A DNA stretch of 64,000 nucleotides, taken from contig NZ_FRCZ01000006.1 in the NCBI RefSeq assembly GCF_900143085.1, positions 15,526-79,525 of the forward strand, written 5' to 3'. Origin of the DNA: Gracilibacillus kekensis (GTDB lineage: Bacteria > Bacillota > Bacilli > Bacillales > Amphibacillaceae). The notes beneath the pieces are model-generated. The model made no database searches. It had not been told where the DNA came from and saw nothing but the letters and a program-made list of their open reading frames with translations. The translations under genes were made by a program, and so were the position numbers. Numbering within the stretch: the stretch's first letter is position 1; the number at the start of each line of letters is the position of its first letter. This document shows, one piece after another, positions 1 through 8,130 of the stretch.

Positions 1-357
1 CCTCCGGCTCCTTTCTTTATAAAAGAAGAGATGAAGCAGTTGATGATATGGTATGAACAGGCTGAAACAAAAAAATTACACCCGGTTACTCGTGGGGCTA
101 TGCTACATGCTATTTTTGTTGGGATTCACCCATTTATTGATGGAAATGGTCGGACATCACGTTTGTTATTAAATTTAGAACTCATGAAAGCTGGTTTTCC
201 ACCAATTGTTATTAAAGTGGAAGATCGAATAACTTATTATGAAGCATTAGATAAAGCACATACACAAAAAGAGTATGATGACTTTATTAACTTAGTCGCG
301 GGCGAAGTAGAAGATTCATTGGACCTATATTTAAGTACAATAAATAAAAACATTTAG
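1..357 (+). CDS. Fic/DOC family protein, C-terminal part (5' end outside window)
   Basis: The reading frame is open from the first base, so the start lies upstream of the window. Residues contain the Fic core motif HPFIDGNGRTSR, whose His is the catalytic base for transferring AMP or another nucleotide phosphate to a target hydroxyl and whose GNGR part binds phosphates. The visible part is about 118 residues and ends at a TAG stop at 355-357. Bases 1-357 align without gaps to 3797-4153, where a second, decayed copy lies; the two predicted proteins differ at 11 of 108 residues from the first Met. This copy keeps an intact motif. Whether the full gene is functional cannot be judged because the N-terminal (possibly inhibitory) part is not visible. 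Confidence 0.85.
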   Translation, partial: PPAPFFIKEEMKQLMIWYEQAETKKLHPVTRGAMLHAIFVGIHPFIDGNGRTSRLLLNLELMKAGFPPIVIKVEDRITYYEALDKAHTQKEYDDFINLVAGEVEDSLDLYLSTINKNI

Positions 358-796
358 TAAAATCCACAGTAAAGATGTTATGTTCTGGGTTTTAAAGATA
401 TCAGGGAGGAATATATAAAATTGTGATATACCGAATTTTTAACAATTATAGAAACATCGTCAAAGATAGTACACACTCTCTACTCAGGAAGGCATAATTT
501 AATAGCTGCTCAAACTTTTGATGTATAATGAGAAGAGGTGGGATTAAATTCTATTGTTGCATCCAACAGATACTATGTTAATTCTAGAGTGAAGTCTTGT
601 CCGGAAGATAAAAGAAGCGATTTATTAATACGTTTAAGTATTTAGGTATGATCTAAGCTGTTTTCGATTCACTTTGTAATATTTAGTGTCATTATAGTTT
701 TTCATTTATTTTAATTGAGGATTTCAAAGAAAATTCAAACAAAGATAAGTTGGAAAAGTGACCGGAAACATTAAAAGTTACTAGAATTGAAATATC
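358..796. other. Gene-free stretch after the Fic gene
   Basis: No ORF with a ribosome binding site was found here. Short coding-like stretches in several frames (for example around 553-640) hint at decayed genes but match nothing I recognise. The stretch is part of an apparently degenerating accessory patch. Confidence 0.4.
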
Positions 797-832
797 ATAA
801 AACCTTTAAAATGTTGATTTTAAAGGTTTTAT
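797..832. terminator. Perfect 15-bp stem hairpin
   Basis: Arms at 797-811 and 818-832 are exact reverse complements (AAAACCTTTAAAA core) around a 6-nt loop. The stem is AT-rich and flanked by short T and A runs, so it could end transcription from either side. No intact gene lies immediately next to it. Confidence 0.55.
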
Positions 833-839
833 ATACATT

Positions 840-1030
840 GTTTATAGTTATTTTTAGATGTGTAAGCTGGGCGGCATGATGTAATATTAGAAAGCGGAAA
901 GGGCTTGCCAGTCGCGACACGCATAAGCAGAGCACCTGCACTTAGGTCATTGAAGTGGAACTGCTTATGACGCGAGCTACTAGCTCTTGTTGCTGGACTG
1001 CCTATCCAACTCTTCATATGAGTGGTTTTT
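840..1030. ncRNA. Structured intergenic element, unknown family
   Basis: This stretch is more GC-rich than its surroundings and folds on itself. CATAAGCAG pairs with CTGCTTATG around 920-970, an inner CACTT/AAGTG pair extends the stem, and an outer TCGCG/CGCGA pair encloses it. An imperfect hairpin (CCAACTC / GAGTGG) near 1003-1025 is followed by six T residues, like a terminator on the plus strand. A 62-codon minus-strand frame crosses it but has no ribosome binding site. It may be a small RNA, the end of a lost mobile element, or a dispersed repeat; I do not recognise the family. Confidence 0.35.
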
Positions 1031-1085
1031 TAAGTAAGAAGAGAGTGTAATGCCTAACATTTTGCTCACATTGAAGATATTAACG

Positions 1086-1130
1086 GAGGCTTCTCATGAG
1101 TTCACTGAACTTTTTGGAAGCCTCTTTTTT
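1086..1130 (+). terminator. Rho-independent terminator-like hairpin
   Basis: GAGGCTTC (1086-1093) pairs with GAAGCCTC (1117-1124), followed by TTTTTT on the plus strand. No intact plus-strand gene lies directly upstream, so it may belong to the structured element or to a lost gene. Confidence 0.6.
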
Positions 1131-1215
1131 CATTTCCTGCGCAAATCAAGGTATTGATGTCCCTGATGAGAAACCAAAAGTTGGTAAACGAATTCTGATA
1201 TTTTTGGAATATTCC

Positions 1216-1767
1216 TTACTTGGGTACAAAATGATTTTGTTCTAGTAAAATCCATAATTGCTCAGTGATGTCTTCTGGGGAATAAGGCATTGATTCTATT
1301 ATCCACCACTCTATTACACTAATTGTTGCCGAGGGTAAAAACTGTATAAGGATCTCCTTGTTTATATTTTGATTTATCCCGTTCAACTCCAATTGTTCCT
1401 TCATTCCTGCTTTCATGACATTTAATATTTTTTTTCGGAAAGTGGGGACACCTTTATTTGTTAACAATATATGGAAAGTAAATGAATGTTCCTCCAAATA
1501 GTTAAATGTCCGTAGTAAGGATGACTTAGAAGGGTAACTACCAGACCCTTCAGGTAGGCAAAAATTGAGCAATTTCTGTATTTTCCCTTCTATACATTGT
1601 TCTAATAAATCGAACTTGTCTTCGTAATGTAAGTAGATTGTACCTCTATTAACATCTGCTCTCTCCGCAATCGAATTAATGGTGATATCTATAAAATCAT
1701 TTTCCGCCATTAAACTAATTAGTGCTTCCTCTATAGCTCTTTTAGACTTTTTAATTCTTTTATCCAT
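1216..1767 (-). CDS. TetR/AcrR family transcriptional regulator
   Basis: A 183-residue protein with an N-terminal helix-turn-helix (about residues 10-55, including ITINSIAERADVNRGTIYLH), typical of TetR repressors, followed by a helical ligand and dimer domain of the TetR_C type used by smaller regulators. I chose the ATG at 1765-1767 because GAGGGAG lies 6-7 bases upstream in the mRNA; a TTG five codons earlier overlaps that site and is less likely. The gene is divergent from the ketopantoate-reductase-like gene at 2035, which it probably controls together with itself through the 267-bp shared intergenic region. The inducer is unknown. Confidence 0.88.
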   Translation of the reverse strand: MDKRIKKSKRAIEEALISLMAENDFIDITINSIAERADVNRGTIYLHYEDKFDLLEQCIEGKIQKLLNFCLPEGSGSYPSKSSLLRTFNYLEEHSFTFHILLTNKGVPTFRKKILNVMKAGMKEQLELNGINQNINKEILIQFLPSATISVIEWWIIESMPYSPEDITEQLWILLEQNHFVPK

Positions 1768-1825
1768 AAAATTCTCCCTCAAGAATTATTTAAGCAAAAT
1801 TAAACATGATATTTTTATTATAATT

Positions 1826-1981
1826 AACAAATGTCTAAAAAGAAACAGATGATTATTTTCTTTTCGTTGAACAAATATCTTTAATCTGTTCATTAATAAA
1901 CAAAAGTGGTGTAATTAACGATTGATTTGAGGCCAGACTGTCACTAAACTTATAGATAATAAACATTTGTTGAATAAACAC
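1826..1981. promoter_or_regulatory. Candidate TetR operators in the divergent intergenic region
   Basis: Two inverted repeats stand out: TGAACA (1868-1873) with TGTTCA (1887-1892), and AACAAATGT (1826-1834) with ACATTTGTT (1973-1981). The wide pair would place one half-site near each divergent promoter. Assignment to the adjacent TetR protein is inference from position only. Confidence 0.3.
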
Positions 1982-2034
1982 ATAAATCTACCAATTTCTC
2001 AAAAAAACTTTTAACGATGAAGAGAGGTATTAAG

Positions 2035-2982
2035 ATGAAAGTATTAGTTTATGGAGCCGGCGTTTTAGGTAGCCAGCTTGCCTACTCACTGGTGCGTGGG
2101 GGAAATGATGTTTCCATTTTAGCCAGAGGAAAAAGATATCAACAATTGGAGGATGATGGAATTGTTATTCGTCATTATCGCCGACGAACAAATACTGTCG
2201 TTACAGTTAATGTGATCGATAAACTGCAACCTGAAGAACACTATGATCTCATTTTTGTTGTGATGAAATATAATCAATTCTCAGCGGTTCTTCCGATATT
2301 AGCTGGAAACATAAGTAACAATATTGTGATTGTTGGGAATAACGCTGATGCAGAACGTATGCAAGCAACTCTCAATGAAAATAGCGAAGTCAAAAAGAAT
2401 ACTGCGTTTGGTTTTCATGTTAGTGGAGGGAAAAGGGAGGAAAGCGGTCGTGTTATTTCCATACGTGGAGGAGGTGGACAAATGGTAATAGGTGGTTTAG
2501 ATGGTGATTTATCATTTAAATCTGCCATAGAACAGGCTTTTAAGGAAGCAAAGTTTAAACTAAGTTATAATGAAAATATTGATGCATGGCTTAAAAGTCA
2601 TTTTATACCGATTGTTGCTATGAACTCAATTCATTATATAAATAACTTTGACTTTAAAAAAATAGCTAAGGATAAGAAGGCATTAATGCAGATGGTTTAT
2701 GCAATGGATGAGGGCTTTATGGTTTTAGAAAGAATGGGATATCGAATTGATCCAGCATTTCAAGTGAAACTGGTTCGTCGCCATCGTAATTTTACCTACA
2801 ACGGTTTGAAAATATTTCATAAACTTCCGATGATTAAATTGTTTGAGAGCTCCTTTAGTGAAATTGAAGCCTTGTATGAAAAATTTGATGAATTGAAAGA
2901 ACAAGCAAATATTTCAACTCCAAATTGGGATGACTTAAAAAAACGATCAACTGCTAAATATAGAGATGAGGTTATTCGTTAG
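2035..2982 (+). CDS. Ketopantoate reductase family (ApbA/PanE-like) NAD(P)-dependent oxidoreductase
   Basis: The 315-residue product starts with a Rossmann nucleotide-binding motif (VLVYGAGVLGSQLAYSL) and continues with the N-terminal ApbA/PanE domain, then a helical C-terminal half. The family reduces 2-dehydropantoate or related 2-keto acids with NADPH, but this member diverges in the C-terminal half and its substrate is unclear; true pantothenate genes are absent nearby. The ATG at 2035 is preferred over one six codons upstream because AGAGAGG at 2020-2026 sits at proper spacing. It is divergent from the TetR gene and probably repressed by it, which points to a detoxification or catabolic role rather than biosynthesis. 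Confidence 0.8.
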   Translation: MKVLVYGAGVLGSQLAYSLVRGGNDVSILARGKRYQQLEDDGIVIRHYRRRTNTVVTVNVIDKLQPEEHYDLIFVVMKYNQFSAVLPILAGNISNNIVIVGNNADAERMQATLNENSEVKKNTAFGFHVSGGKREESGRVISIRGGGGQMVIGGLDGDLSFKSAIEQAFKEAKFKLSYNENIDAWLKSHFIPIVAMNSIHYINNFDFKKIAKDKKALMQMVYAMDEGFMVLERMGYRIDPAFQVKLVRRHRNFTYNGLKIFHKLPMIKLFESSFSEIEALYEKFDELKEQANISTPNWDDLKKRSTAKYRDEVIR

Positions 2983-3116
2983 TCATTCTCACAGATAATG
3001 TATAATCTCGCTTAAACATTTTGCTAACACACTCCAATGAAAAACGGTAAATACTCGTTATAATTATTCAAACCAGCAATATACACAACGTTAATTAATC
3101 GCATTTTTTACAGCTC

Positions 3117-3461
3117 TTGATAACTATAGAAAAGTTAGAAGAGTTAACCAGATTACCTGACAGTGAGGAAAAATTGTTAATTGCAACAGGAAAATATGCA
3201 GGAGAAGGGTTTGATGATTCTAGATTAGATACACTCTTTCTTACAATGCCAATCTCTTGGAAAGGAACGTTGCAACAGTATGTAGGACGGCTTCATCGGG
3301 AACATAGTGGTAAAGACGAAGTGAAAGTATTTGATTATGTTGATTCAAATGTTGAAGTTTTACAGAAAATGTTTGAAAAGCGGTTAAAGGGTTATAAAAA
3401 TATAGGTTATCGTATACGTGGTGAAAACAAAGAGAAAAACCAACAAATTCAGTTATTCTAG
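3117..3461 (+). pseudogene. C-terminal remnant of a DEAD/DEAH helicase (TOTE-system-like)
   Basis: About 110 residues carry the last helicase motifs of a superfamily 2 enzyme: a GEGFDDSRLDTLFL stretch and QQYVGRLHR (motif VI, arginine finger), followed by DYVDSNVEVL and KRLKGYKNIGY. That ending is typical of the large helicases paired with archaeo-eukaryotic primase domains in TOTE conflict systems; the assignment is from memory of the family. There is no credible start codon or ribosome binding site, and the ATP-binding half is absent, so this is a fragment of a once much longer gene. It lies just upstream of the decayed Fic copy. Confidence 0.7.
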
Positions 3462-3579
3462 TGATTTTAAAAAATAAAGAGATCAAAACAATATGTAAAG
3501 ATTCTACTGTTTTTTTGAATGTTTTTAGTATTAATGAAACCAGTAGAAATAGATTGGTGCGAATTAGAAATACCTTTAA

Positions 3580-4153
3580 ATAGTCCTAGAAGGAATTACT
3601 GTTGGTGGCAAAACGCTACGTGAACACTTGGAGGTTATTAATCATTCATTTTGTAGAGGAGATTGTGCAAAAGGATGAACCTTTATCAGAATGGCAAATT
3701 AAAAATATACATCGTCTTGTACTAAAAGGAATTGATGATGAATATGCAGGGGTTTATAGGGATCAGCAAGTTTTTATTTCTGGTGCTAAACACATTCCTC
3801 CGGCTCCTTTCTTTATAAAAGAAGAGATGAAGCAGTTGATGATATGGTATGAACAAGCAGAAACAAAAAAATTACACCCGGTTACTCGTGGAGCTATGCT
3901 GCATGCTATTCTTGTTGGGATTCACCCCTTTATTGATGAAAATGGTCGTACATCCCGTCTGTTATTAAATTTAGAACTCATGAAAGCTGGTTTTCCATCA
4001 ATTGTTATCAAAGTTAAAAATCGAATTGCTTATTATGAAGCATTAGATAAAGCACATACACAAAAAGAGTATGATGACTTTATTAAGTTAGTCGCGGACG
4101 AAGTAGAAGATTCATTAAACCTATATTTAAGTACAATAAATAGAAACACATAA
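3580..4153 (+). pseudogene. Fic/DOC family gene, frameshifted and 5'-decayed second copy
   Basis: From about 3646 one frame reads through a long Fic C-terminal region with a Fic motif. Just upstream (3580-3645) a different frame encodes the conserved preceding segment (IVLEGITVGGKTL then REHLEVINHS), so a small deletion with frameshift near 3645 separates them. Further upstream only traces of the N-terminal half remain, with stops. The Fic motif reads HPFIDENGRTSR: the first Gly of GNGR is Glu, which should spoil phosphate binding. Bases 3797-4153 align gap-free to 1-357. It is a dead paralogue of the gene at the window start. Confidence 0.8.
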
Positions 4154-4212
4154 TAAACTATACAGTTATGCTAAAATTTTGCTGAAGAAATCCTAGTATA
4201 TTCAAATATAAC

Positions 4213-4253
4213 AGAGCCTTTTCATTATTGATTAACACATATGAGAAGGCTCT
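4213..4253. terminator. Hairpin after Fic pseudogene
   Basis: AGAGCCTTTTCA (4213-4224) pairs with TGAGAAGGCTCT (4242-4253). The T tract after it is weak (ATTCT). The remaining bases to 4461 hold no gene; they contain the promoter region of the methyltransferase. Confidence 0.55.
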
Positions 4254-4461
4254 ATTCTATATCACTAAGGCGTTGATGTCGATTTAGAAAGAGTAGTAAG
4301 ATAAATTTATTATATGTCTAATTAATGACTGTTTACAAATACTAGTTCCTATTTAAGGTAACACTATGTACTTAATAGAACAAAGGGATAAATACATATA
4401 CTCGATCATTGCATAAAATAATGGCATAATAAACATAAAATATAAAAGTAAGGATGACTAG

Positions 4462-5658
4462 ATGAGACAGTTAATAGATGTAAAAATAAAATCAAAGTCG
4501 GTTAAAGCCATAAATAATGGTTATCCGTTACTCTCAAAAGAAGCTGTTAAAACTTCAGAAGCGAAGATAGAAGAGGGGAGCATCTTGCGTTTAATCGATC
4601 CGGCTGGTAAATATATCGCAACAGCTTATTACGGTATACAAAATAAAGGAATAGGCTGGGTTTTAACGCATAAAGAACAGGAAAAAGTCGATTTGAAGTT
4701 TTTTATTAAAAAAATTAGCGAAGCTGTGGCAAAGCGGGAAAGTTTTTATGAAGCAGAAGATACAACTGCTTTCCGCGTGTTTAATGGGGAAGGAGACGGT
4801 ATCGGTGGATTAATTATTGATTTCTTTAACGGCTTTTATATGGTGAGTTGGTATAGTGAAGGCATTTATTCTTTCCGTGAATCTATATATCAAGCGTTGA
4901 GTGAAGTGGTAGATGTTCGTGGTCTCTATGAAAAATTACGTTTTAATAAAAATGGACAATACTTGGAACAGAATGATTATGTGTCAGGTGAAAAGGGAGA
5001 ATTCCCTTTAATTGTTTCGGAAAACGGGATGAAATTTGCGGTAGATCTAAATGATGGGGCAATGACAGGTATATTTCTAGATCAGCGTAATGTACGAAAA
5101 AGATTACGTGATCACTACTCAAAAGGGAAAACTATTCTTAACACTTTTTCATATACTGGTGCATTTTCTGTAGCAGCAGTTCTAGGAGGTGTGACAGGGA
5201 CCACGAGTGTAGACTTAGCAAAGCGTAGCCTGCCAAAAACAATCGAGCAATTTGCAGTCAATGATATTGATTATGAAGCACAGGACATTAAGGTGATGAA
5301 TGTCTTTGACTATTTTCGTTATGCGGTCCGTCATGAGTTGAAATTTGATGTTGTCGTATTAGATCCACCAAGCTTTGCACGAACAAAGAAAATGACATTT
5401 AGTACGGCTAAAGATTATCCGAAACTATTAAAAGATACCCTGAAAATCACCAATGACGATGGAGTCATTATTGCGTCCACCAATAACGCTAGCTTCAATA
5501 TGAAAAAGTTTAAAACTTTTATTGATAAAGCATTTACCGAAACTAACACACGCTACAAAATTATAGAGGAGCACCAGTTGCCAGAAGATTTTATTGTTCC
5601 ACATAACTATCCGGAATTTAATTATTTAAAAGTTGTATTTATAAGGGTAATGAACTGA
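4462..5658 (+). CDS. Class I SAM-dependent 23S rRNA (cytosine-5) methyltransferase, RlmI/YwbD-like
   Basis: The 398-residue product has an N-terminal PUA RNA-binding domain (about residues 1-75), a linker domain, and a C-terminal Rossmann methyltransferase fold. Visible motifs are TGIFLDQRNVR (family signature), NTFSYTGAFSVAA (SAM-binding motif I), SVDLAKRSL, and the catalytic-site VVLDPPSFARTKK. E. coli RlmI with this architecture methylates C1962 of 23S rRNA; the same target here is inference. Length is typical. It is a single gene with GGATGA as a modest ribosome binding site upstream of the ATG. Confidence 0.9.
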   Translation: MRQLIDVKIKSKSVKAINNGYPLLSKEAVKTSEAKIEEGSILRLIDPAGKYIATAYYGIQNKGIGWVLTHKEQEKVDLKFFIKKISEAVAKRESFYEAEDTTAFRVFNGEGDGIGGLIIDFFNGFYMVSWYSEGIYSFRESIYQALSEVVDVRGLYEKLRFNKNGQYLEQNDYVSGEKGEFPLIVSENGMKFAVDLNDGAMTGIFLDQRNVRKRLRDHYSKGKTILNTFSYTGAFSVAAVLGGVTGTTSVDLAKRSLPKTIEQFAVNDIDYEAQDIKVMNVFDYFRYAVRHELKFDVVVLDPPSFARTKKMTFSTAKDYPKLLKDTLKITNDDGVIIASTNNASFNMKKFKTFIDKAFTETNTRYKIIEEHQLPEDFIVPHNYPEFNYLKVVFIRVMN

Positions 5659-5781
5659 GGGCTAACAACCTTCAACTAGCTTCACTGACTAGAACCTATT
5701 TTTCATTATGATCGCTCGTCATAATTGATCTAAAAACAAGCATATAGTCATTCTCACAGACTAAATAAAGTAAGTTAACCG

Positions 5782-5817
5782 ACCTTGCCTTTGCCGAGCA
5801 GGGGACAAAGGCAAGGT
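5782..5817. terminator. 12-bp stem hairpin downstream of the methyltransferase
   Basis: ACCTTGCCTTTG (5782-5793) and CAAAGGCAAGGT (5806-5817) are exact reverse complements with a 12-nt loop. There is no T tract directly after it, so it may be a transcript-stabilising hairpin or weak terminator. Confidence 0.5.
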
Positions 5818-5838
5818 GGATGTCATTTACATAAGGGA

Positions 5839-5870
5839 AGACCGTTATCATCCGTAAATGATAACGGTCT
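5839..5870. terminator. 13-bp stem hairpin between convergent genes
   Basis: AGACCGTTATCAT (5839-5851) pairs with ATGATAACGGTCT (5858-5870) around a 6-nt loop. It lies between the convergent methyltransferase and hydrolase genes and could serve both. Confidence 0.6.
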
Positions 5871-5897
5871 ATAGATGGATTAAAGCTGTTTGTTCAG

Positions 5898-6758
5898 CTA
5901 TTTTAATCTCTCTCTTAAAAAATGATTAATGAGATAAGCACTGGTTTCCAAATCTTCCTCAAGAGGGAAATGTCCTGTATTTAATAAATGGACATCGCAA
6001 TCTTTTAAATCTATTTGGAAAGCTAAAGCCCCTTGAGGGCCAAAGAACATGTCATTTTTTCCCCAAGCAACCAATGTAGGAGGTTGATAAGTTCTAAAAA
6101 ACTCCTGCCAATTTGGATATTGTTTAAGGTTGTTTCTATAGTCGTAATACAAAGCAAGCTGTATTTCATCATTTCCAGGACGATCTAAAGCTATTTGATC
6201 CATATTCCATGCATCTGGACTAATTCGATCAGGATGACGAGTCCCATCTATATATTGATACTTTGTAAATTCTAAAGTCAAAAGCGATTTTAAATTATTC
6301 TTATTCTCTTCGGTAGGTTTTTCCCAATATTTTCGTATAGGATCCCAAGCAGGCATTAATCCTTCCTCATATGCATTGCCGTTTTGCGTTATAATAGCTT
6401 GGATTCGCTCAGGGTGTTTAGTTGCCAATCGGAACCCTACAGGAGCTCCGTAATCATGTATATAGATACTGTATTTTTCTAAATTTAATTTCTCTACGAA
6501 TTGATTAATTAGAAGTGCGATGTTATCAAAAGTATAATCAAATTCATCCATTCCTGGTTGATCACTATTCCCAAAGCCTGGGTAATCAGGTGCGATAATA
6601 TGGTATTCATTCATCAGAATCGTTATTAAATTCCGATACATATGAGAAGAAGAAGGAAAACCATGAAGCAATAAAATTGTAGGATTATTTCTTTCACCAG
6701 CTTCTCGATAAAAAATGTTAATGTTATTAATATTTACTGTTTTGTACTGTACTGACAT
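5898..6758 (-). CDS. Alpha/beta hydrolase, epoxide hydrolase / haloalkane dehalogenase type
   Basis: The 286-residue product shows the alpha/beta hydrolase core: LLLHGFPSSS (oxyanion-hole HGFP), PDYPGFGNSDQP, the nucleophile elbow IHDYGAPVG with Asp rather than Ser as nucleophile, WGKNDMFFGP (acid region) and TGHFPLEED (catalytic His). An Asp nucleophile is typical of epoxide hydrolases and haloalkane or haloacetate dehalogenases, which act through a covalent ester. The substrate cannot be told from sequence. No signal peptide, so cytoplasmic. GAGGTGA precedes the ATG. It is divergent from the CGNR-type gene at 6953, a plausible regulator. Confidence 0.85.
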   Translation of the reverse strand: MSVQYKTVNINNINIFYREAGERNNPTILLLHGFPSSSHMYRNLITILMNEYHIIAPDYPGFGNSDQPGMDEFDYTFDNIALLINQFVEKLNLEKYSIYIHDYGAPVGFRLATKHPERIQAIITQNGNAYEEGLMPAWDPIRKYWEKPTEENKNNLKSLLTLEFTKYQYIDGTRHPDRISPDAWNMDQIALDRPGNDEIQLALYYDYRNNLKQYPNWQEFFRTYQPPTLVAWGKNDMFFGPQGALAFQIDLKDCDVHLLNTGHFPLEEDLETSAYLINHFLRERLK

Positions 6759-6952
6759 ATTTTCACCTCATTAAATTATTAAAATTTGTGTGACAATCGA
6801 TTAAATACAAAAAATTTAGTTAATATTTATCCATTATATTTCACGCCCTTTTATAACCTCTAAAATAATCTTTTAACAGTTATACAATATCATGAATTCT
6901 ATAACTTGTAAAATGTCTTTTTAGAGGTTAACATAATAAGTGAGGTGAAAAC

Positions 6953-7540
6953 ATGAATAAAATACAATTTACACTAGGTGGAACTGCGTGGATTAACCTG
7001 GTTAATACGAGATATCTATCAAATGAAAAAGAGGTTGATATTCTTCTTGAATCATCAAAAACTTTTAAATGGCTAGAGGAGAATCACTTATTACGGGAGT
7101 ATGATGTAAAAGTATTAGAAGACAAAGAATGGTTAAATTTATTGACTAACGAGCTGATTTCACTTCGTGACCTTTGCAAAATGATTCTCTCTGACTTAAA
7201 ACAGCAAGAAAAACTTTCTGTAACAACGATTGAACAATTGAGCAGAATGGTTCAGGAAATTAATGTTAACTTAGCAGTTATCCCAACGAAAGAAAAAATA
7301 AAATTGGTGTCCGAGGGCAAAACTACCAGAGATCATGTGCTGTACAATATTGTTTACTCAATAACTCACACATTGAATAGTATTTCTAACGAACGTATTA
7401 GAGAGTGCGAACATCAGGATTGCATTCATTACTTTGTTGATACATCAAAACCCGGAAAAAGAAGATGGTGCAGTATGGAGCTATGTGGAAATCGTCAAAA
7501 GGCAGCCGAATTTTATGCAAGAAAAAAGAATAAGAAGTAA
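6953..7540 (+). CDS. CGNR zinc finger (ABATE domain) putative transcriptional regulator
   Basis: The 195-residue protein has an N-terminal ABATE-like helical domain (beginning with FTLGGTAWINLVNTR) and a C-terminal CGNR zinc finger: RECEHQDCIHYFVDTS then RRWCSMELCGNRQKAAEF, with four Cys that should bind zinc and a basic helix for DNA contact. Such proteins are predicted stress- or ligand-responsive regulators. It is transcribed away from the hydrolase gene with about 195 bp between, suggesting it regulates that gene. AGGTGA precedes the ATG. Only the domain type, not the regulated pathway, is secure. Confidence 0.85.
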   Translation: MNKIQFTLGGTAWINLVNTRYLSNEKEVDILLESSKTFKWLEENHLLREYDVKVLEDKEWLNLLTNELISLRDLCKMILSDLKQQEKLSVTTIEQLSRMVQEINVNLAVIPTKEKIKLVSEGKTTRDHVLYNIVYSITHTLNSISNERIRECEHQDCIHYFVDTSKPGKRRWCSMELCGNRQKAAEFYARKKNKK

Positions 7541-7637
7541 TATATAGTAATGGATTAGAACAATTATATCGTGTGAAATTTAAGCTTTAGAAAAATTATA
7601 ATGGGTACTATCTTCTTGGTGATATAGCTTGCGCAAA

Positions 7638-7812
7638 CTCGTGCCTTCAGTCGTGAGTAAGCAAGCTTCGGTTAGTGCATCGTTTTAGCGATGCTCATCA
7701 ACTACGGGGATAGCTTGGTAAATAAGAGAAACCGCTGCTTGTAAAGAAATAAACGAGCAAGTAGGCTCTCTTCCCAAGAATCTCGTGACTTTAGTCATGA
7801 GAGGTTCAAATG
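7638..7812 (+). mobile_element. IS200/IS605-type right-end (omega-RNA-like) remnant, no transposase
   Basis: The hairpin CTCGTGACTTTAGTCATGAG (7782-7801) is preceded by AAGAAT and followed by AGGTTCAA, the usual look of the 3' end of TnpB guide-RNA scaffolds at IS605-family right ends. A related 20-mer CTCGTGCCTTCAGTCGTGAG lies exactly 144 bp upstream (7638-7657; 17 of 20 bases identical). No tnpA or tnpB frame remains. The family assignment is from pattern memory, not a search. Confidence 0.45.
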
Positions 7813-7827
7813 CTTTGTCTACTTCTG

Positions 7828-8097
7828 CTAGCATTTCATAGGTACCTGCATATGTTTCACATACATCTCCAGGAATGGGAAATGGTCTGTGATTTTCCGT
7901 AATTGATTAAATTCATCATGTAAGTTAGGCTTATTTCCCTCAGCATTATTTACTTTTTCACTGATTCTTTCAAACAATTCACGTACTTCAAAGGCTTCTG
8001 GATGATTTTTACCATGGGCACGTGTAATCGCAGTGGTGAATAACTCGAGCTTTTCGAAATGGTTTGTGATTACTTCGTTAAATGTTTTTTCAGTCAT
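7828..8097 (-). CDS. Small hemerythrin-like / iron-sulfur repair (Ric) family protein
   Basis: An 89-residue protein containing ITRAHGKNHPEAFEVRELFERI, resembling the His-containing helix of di-iron iron-sulfur-repair proteins (ScdA/RIC, hemerythrin fold), but shorter than the roughly 150-residue domain and with only three His before a C-terminal VPMKC. It may bind iron or another metal; activity is uncertain. It is the second gene after the HMA protein (33 bp apart), and both are expressed from the promoter at 8429-8470 with an FNR-type box, which fits a role under low oxygen or nitrosative stress. Confidence 0.6.
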   Translation of the reverse strand: MTEKTFNEVITNHFEKLELFTTAITRAHGKNHPEAFEVRELFERISEKVNNAEGNKPNLHDEFNQLRKITDHFPFLEMYVKHMQVPMKC

Positions 8098-8130
8098 CTT
8101 TTCTCCCTCTTTTTTAATTTTTTTGATTTG

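Noticed and set aside
829-1017. 62-codon minus-strand ORF
   Set aside because: No ribosome binding site, and it lies across a strongly self-pairing element; more likely a by-product of that structure.
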